NCBI GenBank assembly: GCA_011773575.1
Contig: WVXJ01000098.1
Coordinates: 22,239 to 33,233 of the forward strand
Reading direction: 5' to 3'
DNA from: Armatimonadota bacterium
Lineage (GTDB): Bacteria; Armatimonadota; Hebobacteria; Hebobacterales; WVXJ01
DNA: 10,995 nucleotides
Part shown: positions 6,121 to 10,995 of the stretch, piece after piece
Layout of the letters: every line of letters begins with the position of its first letter
Position numbering within the stretch: position 1 is the first letter of the stretch
Made by a program: the position numbers and the translations under genes
Notes under the pieces: model-generated
Databases searched by the model: none
Seen by the model: the letters and a program-made list of their open reading frames with translations, nothing else
Told to the model about the DNA's origin: nothing

Positions 6121-7548
6121 GTGCTGAGAGCGGTTTCTCGTTGGCTGATAGCCATAATCGTTTCTATACTACTGATCGCCATCACCTGGCTGGTTCTTGA
6201 GTTCAGGGGGATAGCCGCCTCCTATACTCACCTCTACTATATCCCCATCATCCTTGCCGCCGTTTTTCTGGGAGATGTGCGGGGTGTCATTGTCGCACTG
6301 ATAGCGGCGGGCTTGAGCGGCTGGGTCACCTATACCACTCGGGGATTGAGCCCTGTTGCAAGCGAAATCGTCATTCGTACCATGATCTTCTTCGCCATTG
6401 CCGTGCTGACAGCGCGGCTCTCCGCCATTCTGAAAGAAAAGGGTGAGGAAGCCTCCAGCCTCTTCACCGTTTCCCACGCCGTTAGCCAATCCCTTCGCCT
6501 GGATGACATACTCCCCAACATCGCCAGGATGTCGGCCCAGATCACTGAGGGACAAGCCAGTATTATCCGCCTGCTCGCTCGAAAAGGAGATGAACTGCGG
6601 CCTGCTGCCTCCTGGGGACTCTCTTCGGACTACATCTCCAAGGGCCCCGTGCGGGTCAGCGATTCGGTAGTAGACCAGGAGGTGAAGCGAGGTAAGGTGG
6701 TGATGCTGTCTGACCTGCGCCAGGATCATCGCGCCTACCACTATCGGCAGGAAGCCATCGCGGAGGGATTACTCTCCTGCATCTGTGTGCCGCTTCAGCG
6801 AGGGGAGAGATTCCTGGGGGTGTTGCGCGTCTATTCCGACTATCCCCGCCATTGGAGCCGGCGTGATGAAAGACTCCTGCGCGCCCTTGCCGGAGAAGCG
6901 GCGGTGGCAATTGAGAATGCTCAATTACATGAGACCCTGCGGCGCTCCTATTGGGAGACAGTGCGTGCTCTCACGCGGGCGATCGAGGCAAAAGATCCTC
7001 AGATGTTGGGCCATTCCGAGAGAGTGACCGGGTATGTGCTCCAGATCGCCCGTCAGATGGGCCTCTCCCCGGACGAAATGGAGATCCTGCGCTTCGCCGC
7101 CACTCTTCACGATATCGGCAAGATCGCCGTGGAAGAGCAACTCCTGCGGGTCTCGAATCCTCAGGCCTATCGCGATGCCCTGGAGAAGAACCATCCTCTC
7201 GTAGGGATGTCTATTCTCCAGCCGGCGGAGTTCCTCCGCTCTGCTCTCGATGGAGTGCGCTATCATCATGAGCGCTATGATGGTACCGGCTACCCGGAAG
7301 GTCTCAAAGGGGAGCAGATTCCTTTACAGGCGAGGCTGCTCGCCGTGGCAAATGGTTATGACGCGCTCACCCACCCTCCATCAGGCAAAGAGCCTCTTTC
7401 TCCGCAAAGCGCCCTGGCCGAACTTGAGCGCCAAGCAGGCAGTGCTTTCGATCCAGGCGTGGTGGATGCACTCTCGGCCGCTCTTGGCAAAAGGGTTGAA
7501 AGGCGGACCAAAGTCGAGACTCCCGGCTCGGGAAGCACGAACCCCTGA
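6121..7548 (+). CDS. Membrane GAF / HD-GYP domain signalling protein
   Basis: By family knowledge HD-GYP proteins degrade cyclic di-GMP in the cytoplasm. The 475-aa product has an N-terminal block of about four membrane helices (residues 7-100) with the LYYIPIILAAVFLG motif seen in bacterial sensor membrane domains. A GAF domain follows (about 110-265, ending in RALAGEAAVAIENAQL), then an HD-GYP domain (about 280-435). Visible metal-site residues are His298 (GHSERV), His330-Asp331 (LHDIGK), His358 (NHPLVG) and His382-His383 in HHERYDGTGYP. The usual Asp in the VADxYDAL segment is Asn411 (AVANGYDAL), and the RPYR-like sequence after DAL is replaced by HPPSGKEPL. The start is a GTG at 6121; an in-frame stop just upstream limits alternatives and no strong ribosome site is seen. 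No GGDEF partner gene is in the window. Confidence 0.9.
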   Translation: MLRAVSRWLIAIIVSILLIAITWLVLEFRGIAASYTHLYYIPIILAAVFLGDVRGVIVALIAAGLSGWVTYTTRGLSPVASEIVIRTMIFFAIAVLTARLSAILKEKGEEASSLFTVSHAVSQSLRLDDILPNIARMSAQITEGQASIIRLLARKGDELRPAASWGLSSDYISKGPVRVSDSVVDQEVKRGKVVMLSDLRQDHRAYHYRQEAIAEGLLSCICVPLQRGERFLGVLRVYSDYPRHWSRRDERLLRALAGEAAVAIENAQLHETLRRSYWETVRALTRAIEAKDPQMLGHSERVTGYVLQIARQMGLSPDEMEILRFAATLHDIGKIAVEEQLLRVSNPQAYRDALEKNHPLVGMSILQPAEFLRSALDGVRYHHERYDGTGYPEGLKGEQIPLQARLLAVANGYDALTHPPSGKEPLSPQSALAELERQAGSAFDPGVVDALSAALGKRVERRTKVETPGSGSTNP

Positions 7549-7678
7549 GTGCCGGGTAGGCCTGCCGGTAAGAGAGAGTCTCGATTGACTTCGAGGGATT
7601 CTCCTAGGATTAAGACCTCGGCTTGTTGTATATGTTGTATCATGTAAACTCCGATATTACCCCCTGGAGAAGATCAAG

Positions 7679-9034
7679 ATGTACGGGAAAAGATTACTTC
7701 ATTGCTTACTGCCGCTCTGCTGCCTCTATCTGCTGGCAGTGATCTTGACCGGTTGCGGTAAGGGATCTGATGGAAAAGAGGAAGCGGGCCGGAAAACGGA
7801 AATCGTCTTCTGGCATTCCTATGTGCAGCATACCTGGCCCGCCCTTGAGGAGCTGGTCAAGCGCTTTGAGGAGGAGCATCCTAATATAACCCTAAAAGCC
7901 CAGTATGTGCAGACTGGTGACGCCCTGCTGCAGAAACTGGCCGCCTCCACCGCCGCCGGTACCGCCCCGGATGTCTGCTGGGTGCACATTGATTGGCTGG
8001 CGCCGCTGTCGCGGGAGGACCTTATCTACAACTTGGAGGAACTGGCAGAAAAGTATGGGGGGTTGGAAGAAGAAGAGAGGGCGGATTTCGTCCGCGGCAT
8101 GTGGGATATCTCCCACTACCGGGGCGAACTTCGGATGATGCCTCTCGAGATAACCAGCCTCGCCCTCGCCTACAACAAAGACCTTTTCCGAAAAGTCGGC
8201 CTCGATCCCGATAAACCGCCCAAGGACTGGGAAGAGTTCGTCGAGTATGGCAAGAAGTTGACCATCCGCAAAGGAAAGGATGTGGAGCAGTGGGCCACCA
8301 CCATTCCTATCTACACCGGCCTGCAGATACAGAGTTACACGGTCTGGCTGTGGAGTGTTTTCCTGTGGGGCGAAGGGGGCCTGTACGCCGATCCCGGTGG
8401 AGAAAAGGTTGCCTTCAATAATGAGGCCGGTGTGCGGGCGCTGCAGTTCTGGGTGGACTTGCAGCACAAATACAGAATAGGCAGCATGACCACCCCGGAA
8501 CAGGGCTTTGAGAGCCAGAAGGTGGCCATGGCGCTGATGGGTTCATGGGACCTTCCCCACCTCAATGACATGGCCTTCGATTGGGGGCTGGCTCCGCTTC
8601 CGGCCGGCTCCAAGCGCCGCGTAGCCCCGCTCGGGGGTGAATTCTTGGTCATTTTTCGCCAGAGCAAACACCCCGAAGAGGCCTGGGAGTTCGTCCGCTG
8701 GTTCGTTACCCCGGAGATCCAAGAATGGTGGTCCGAACGGTCCAAGTATCTGCCGGTTCGTCTCTCCGCACTGGAAAGTCCCAGCTACAAGGCCTTCCTT
8801 GAGACCGACCCCGGCCTGAAAGTCTTCGCCGAACAGATGCCTTATGCCTACGCCGAGCCGATTCAACTTGAACAGGCGAGTGAGATAGACTTACTCCTGT
8901 TCGAAGCGCTGGAGAAGGCCGTGCGTAAGGTCGCCACTCCCCGAAAAGCCCTCAATGATGCAGCGAGAGAAGCCAATGAAGTCCTCGCCAAGGCCAGAGA
9001 GGCGGAACGGGCCCAAGGCGGTGAACAGAGATAG
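7679..9034 (+). CDS. ABC transporter solute-binding lipoprotein, family 1 (sugar type)
   Basis: This is the extracytoplasmic binding component of a carbohydrate-type ABC importer (UgpB/MalE-like). The 451-aa product has a lipoprotein signal peptide with lipobox LTGC (Cys26). Next come the family's first strand and helix IVFWHSYVQHTWPALEELVKRFEEEHPNITLK, the segment GTAPDVCWVHIDWLAPL, and PLEITSLALAYNKDLFRKVGLDPDKPPKDWEEF. The hinge region AMALMGSWDLPHL and the C-terminal block KHPEEAWEFVRWFVTPEIQEWW also fit the family. The ATG at 7679 is preceded by GGAGAAG. The final 50 residues form a charged helix typical of the family end. No permease or ATPase gene follows, so partners are encoded elsewhere. 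The ligand is unknown; an oligosaccharide or glycerol-3-phosphate are family possibilities only. Confidence 0.92.
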   Translation: MYGKRLLHCLLPLCCLYLLAVILTGCGKGSDGKEEAGRKTEIVFWHSYVQHTWPALEELVKRFEEEHPNITLKAQYVQTGDALLQKLAASTAAGTAPDVCWVHIDWLAPLSREDLIYNLEELAEKYGGLEEEERADFVRGMWDISHYRGELRMMPLEITSLALAYNKDLFRKVGLDPDKPPKDWEEFVEYGKKLTIRKGKDVEQWATTIPIYTGLQIQSYTVWLWSVFLWGEGGLYADPGGEKVAFNNEAGVRALQFWVDLQHKYRIGSMTTPEQGFESQKVAMALMGSWDLPHLNDMAFDWGLAPLPAGSKRRVAPLGGEFLVIFRQSKHPEEAWEFVRWFVTPEIQEWWSERSKYLPVRLSALESPSYKAFLETDPGLKVFAEQMPYAYAEPIQLEQASEIDLLLFEALEKAVRKVATPRKALNDAAREANEVLAKAREAERAQGGEQR

Positions 9035-9137
9035 CCAGATTGCTGAAGGGTCGGCGCGAAGAAGGCAAATATGAAGCCCGGAGGAGCGCGGTCCGTCTTC
9101 CTACGCGTATACGTGAGAACTGAGAAAACCGACGGCC

Positions 9138-9166
9138 TTGACAGCCCCTAAGGGCGATGCTAAAAT
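9138..9166 (+). promoter_or_regulatory. Near-consensus sigma70 promoter for the poly-proline lipoprotein (and rplI)
   Basis: TTGACA (9138-9143, 6/6) and TAAAAT (9161-9166, 5/6) are separated by exactly 17 nt. This is the best promoter in the window. Initiation is expected near 9173. The -10 element lies after the ATG at 9157, which rules out that codon as start for transcripts from here and points to the ATG at 9181. Confidence 0.85.
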
Positions 9167-9180
9167 CCCCGCCGCGAGTC

Positions 9181-9663
9181 ATGGGAGGCCACTTCTTTCG
9201 GACCAGGGTTGCGCGCGCGCTAATAACATGCATCAGCATCGCCCTGATGCTTAGCCTGCTGGGATGTGGCCGGCCGAAACCTCCGCCACCCCCACCTCCA
9301 CCGCCTCCACCGACCAGTTCCACAGACACCAAAGCAGATATGGAGGTGGCGAAAAGCACTGTCATTGACTACGTGCGCGCCATCTACGCAGAAGATTACC
9401 AAACCGCTTACGCGCTGCTCTCCGCGGAATCCAAGCGCCGCCACTCCGAGGAGGCGTTTGCTCGAGAGGCGAAAGCCGCCTTTGTATTGTATGATTTGGA
9501 GGAGGCGCGCGCGGAGAGTCGAGGAGAAGACGCCGCGGAAGTCGTAATGGCCTTACAACAAGAGGAAGAGCCCGGGGCTAAGGCTTTTTCGGTGGTGAAA
9601 GAAGATGGCGAATGGAAGATCGTTTACTACGAAGGTAAACCACTGTTCCCTTACGGAGAGTAA
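9181..9663 (+). CDS. Small lipoprotein with 11-proline tether and NTF2-like domain
   Basis: I do not recognise a named gene. From the ATG at 9181 it is 160 aa: a signal peptide (basic FFRTRVARA, hydrophobic core to SLLGC) with lipobox LLGC (Cys29), then GRPK, then eleven consecutive prolines (34-44). A globular part of about 105 residues follows. That part (VAKSTVIDYVRAIYAEDYQTAYALLS... then EDGEWKIVYYEGKPLFP) resembles small NTF2-like/DUF4878-type lipoprotein domains, in which a helix pair precedes a curved sheet. It is probably anchored in the envelope with the proline run as a stiff spacer. An in-frame ATG at 9157 is rejected because it precedes the -10 box of the promoter. The leader is only about 8 nt and there is no clear ribosome site. 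rplI follows after 39 nt and may be cotranscribed. Confidence 0.75.
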   Translation: MGGHFFRTRVARALITCISIALMLSLLGCGRPKPPPPPPPPPPPTSSTDTKADMEVAKSTVIDYVRAIYAEDYQTAYALLSAESKRRHSEEAFAREAKAAFVLYDLEEARAESRGEDAAEVVMALQQEEEPGAKAFSVVKEDGEWKIVYYEGKPLFPYGE

Positions 9664-9702
9664 AGGGACAACTCTACTAACAAGTGAGAGCCGACGAAAA
9701 CA

Positions 9703-10164
9703 ATGAAAGTCATTCTTCTCGAAGAAATAGCCGGCCTGGGCGAGGCCGGAACGGTTACAGAAGTGGCCGGAGGTTATGGACGAAACTTCTTGATTCCCCG
9801 CGGACTGGCGCTGCAGGCCACCGCGCGGAACATGAAGAACTTGGAGCATACGCGGGCTGAGATAACCAAGAAACAGGGCCGCCTTCAGAGCGAAGCCCAG
9901 GCCCTGGCCCAACGATTGGAGAGCGCCCCGTTGAAGATTCCTGCACGGGCGGGAGAAGAAGGCAGGCTGCATGGCAGCATAACGACCCATGACATCGCCG
10001 AGGCCTTGGCCGCCCAGGACATCGAAGTGGACAGACGCAAGATTCATCTGGAAGAGCCAATCAAGGTCCTGGGTTCTCATAGTGTCAAGATAAAGTTGAG
10101 CAAGGAGGTGGAGGCCGCGCTGACGCTGGAGGTTGTCGCAGAAGAGGTCCCCGCCGGCGAGTGA
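9703..10164 (+). CDS. rplI: 50S ribosomal protein L9
   Basis: L9 binds 23S rRNA near the L1 stalk and helps maintain reading frame. The 153-aa product has the complete architecture. The N-terminal RNA-binding domain carries the signature MKVILLEEIAGLGEAGTVTEV...GGYGRNFLIPRGLAL. A long connecting helix follows (about residues 42-75, AEITKKQGRLQSEAQALAQRL). The C-terminal domain contains GRLHGSITTHDIAEAL and the closing HSVKIKLSKEVEAALTLEVV. The length is normal. The ATG follows an AGTGAGAG stretch at rather long distance, so initiation may depend on upstream translation. dnaB lies downstream as in many bacteria. The usual upstream partners rpsF, ssb and rpsR are missing and a lipoprotein gene takes their place. 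Confidence 0.96.
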   Translation: MKVILLEEIAGLGEAGTVTEVAGGYGRNFLIPRGLALQATARNMKNLEHTRAEITKKQGRLQSEAQALAQRLESAPLKIPARAGEEGRLHGSITTHDIAEALAAQDIEVDRRKIHLEEPIKVLGSHSVKIKLSKEVEAALTLEVVAEEVPAGE

Positions 10165-10357
10165 GCCGGACCGGTTTCAACTGCGAGATCCACATCTAAG
10201 AAGGCAGCAGCGGGCCTGTGGCGAACGGACTCCAGGCACTCAGAAGGCTCGTTGTCTGTTTTCGATCCTCGGCCTCCTGCCTGCCGGCATCCATTCTTTT
10301 CCGAATCGTTGACCCGTCCTGCAACTGTCCGTCATTCATTAATTTATGGAGACCATT

Positions 10358-10995
10358 ATGGAGACAGCCGCCCTGGTTACGAAACTCGCTCCCCAAAGCC
10401 TGGAGGCGGAGATGGCCACCCTCGGCGCGATGATGATGGAACGGGAGGCCATCGCCCGCGTGGTGGATGTGCTGGAGCCGGATGACTTCTACCGGGAAGT
10501 GAATCACTGGATCTATGATGCCATCTGCTCACTCTTCAATGAGGGAGAGCCGGTTGACCTGATAACTCTAGGGGAGAGGCTGAAAGAGCGGGGCCAACTC
10601 GAACAGGTAGGAGGGACCGCCTATCTGAACGGCCTTCTCGAGGCGGCGCCGACGGCCGCCGCCGCCTCCTATTACGCCAAGATAGTACGGGAGAAATCTT
10701 CCCTTCGTCGTCTGATTCAGGTTTCCGGGGAGATCAGTAAGCGCGCTTATGAGGCCGCCGACACCGACGTCCAGGAGGTCATAGATGAATGCGAGCGGCT
10801 GGTCTTCTCCGTCGGAGAACGTACCATTTCTCCGACCTTTGTGCCCTTAAAGACCCTCCTTTCCGAGGCCTTTGAAAGAATAGACGAAAGCCAGCGCACT
10901 CATGTCCCCGGCTCGGGCCTGCGGATCGGATTCGCCGATCTCGATGACCTCACTACAGGCCTGCAGGCCGCTGATCTCATTATCATGGCGGCCCG
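10358..10995 (+). CDS. dnaB: Replicative DNA helicase DnaB, N-terminal part
   Basis: DnaB is the hexameric helicase that unwinds DNA at the replication fork. The first 212 codons are present and the window edge cuts the gene just before the Walker A motif. The N-terminal domain opens with PQSLEAEMATLGAMM (residues 12-26), continues with DDFYREVNHWIYDAI and GGTAYLNGLLEAAPT, and the linker helix leads to the RecA-like domain start IGFADLDDLTTGLQAADLIIMAA. Most homologues read GLQPGDLIIIAAR, so AA replaces PG here. I chose the ATG at 10358 because GGAG lies 6 nt before it. An in-frame ATG at 10346 (four more residues) has no ribosome site and overlaps that GGAG. The 193-nt gap after rplI holds no terminator or promoter that I can support. 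Confidence 0.95.
   Translation, partial: METAALVTKLAPQSLEAEMATLGAMMMEREAIARVVDVLEPDDFYREVNHWIYDAICSLFNEGEPVDLITLGERLKERGQLEQVGGTAYLNGLLEAAPTAAAASYYAKIVREKSSLRRLIQVSGEISKRAYEAADTDVQEVIDECERLVFSVGERTISPTFVPLKTLLSEAFERIDESQRTHVPGSGLRIGFADLDDLTTGLQAADLIIMAA

Noticed and set aside
7585..7650. Possible promoters before the solute-binding protein (TTGACT at 7585, TTGTTG with TAAACT at 7623-7650) and a TTGTAT direct repeat
   Set aside because: The first has no acceptable -10 at the right distance and the second matches only about half of the consensus positions, so they are not called.
9071..9151. 26-codon open frame after the solute-binding protein, with a GAAGG site 5 nt upstream
   Set aside because: It is short and has no recognisable feature. 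It ends inside the promoter at 9138-9166. It cannot be distinguished from chance without conservation.
10309..10345. TTGACC before dnaB as a promoter
   Set aside because: The -35 is good but the sequence 16-18 nt further has no credible -10 box.
1..10995. Search for CRISPR arrays, insertion sequences, phage or defence genes
   Set aside because: No regularly spaced repeats, transposase, integrase or nuclease-like reading frames are visible; all the long coding stretches are explained by the genes listed.

Overview
This looks like a chromosomal housekeeping segment from a moderately GC-rich bacterium. It encodes classical ribosomal, secretion, transcription and replication proteins, uses Shine-Dalgarno sites (AGGAGG, AAGGAG) and has sigma70-type promoters (TTGACC/TTGACA, 17-nt spacer, TAGATT/TAAAAT). 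Two lipoproteins and two exported, possibly beta-barrel proteins suggest a diderm envelope. Gene content and order do not match a model organism that I recognise. An uncultivated lineage, perhaps near Armatimonadota, is only a guess from the style of the exported proteins.

Left part, minus strand (1-4237), read from right to left: two tandem paralogous exported proteins (about 279 and 278 aa), a HU-family DNA-binding protein, then a transcription unit rpmG - tRNA-Trp(CCA) - secE - nusG - HAD-family phosphatase (cut by the window edge). The unit has a clear promoter at 1696-1724. The usual partner of nusG, the rplKAJL-rpoBC block, is absent from its downstream side. The duplicated exported genes share not only coding sequence but also a leader box and a 3' flank with hairpin terminators, so whole transcription units were copied.

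Middle and right part, plus strand (4457-10995): an N-acyl-D-amino-acid deacylase, a membrane GAF/HD-GYP sensor protein with one changed metal-ligand position, a sugar-type ABC solute-binding lipoprotein without permeases next to it, a small lipoprotein with an 11-proline tether, rplI (ribosomal protein L9), and the first part of dnaB (replicative helicase). The 219-bp gap at 4238-4456 is a divergent intergenic region with a leader hairpin for the minus-strand gene.

Working together: the secE/nusG unit serves protein export and transcription, and HU serves nucleoid structure. rplI and dnaB are the remnant of the common rpsF-ssb-rpsR-rplI-dnaB cluster. The deacylase, sensor and solute-binding protein look like single accessory genes for nutrient use and signalling set between the two housekeeping anchors. 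I see no CRISPR array, insertion sequence, phage gene or defence system. The most interesting signals are the duplicated exported-protein units, the HD-GYP ligand substitution, the leader hairpins and the promoter-defined start of the poly-proline lipoprotein.
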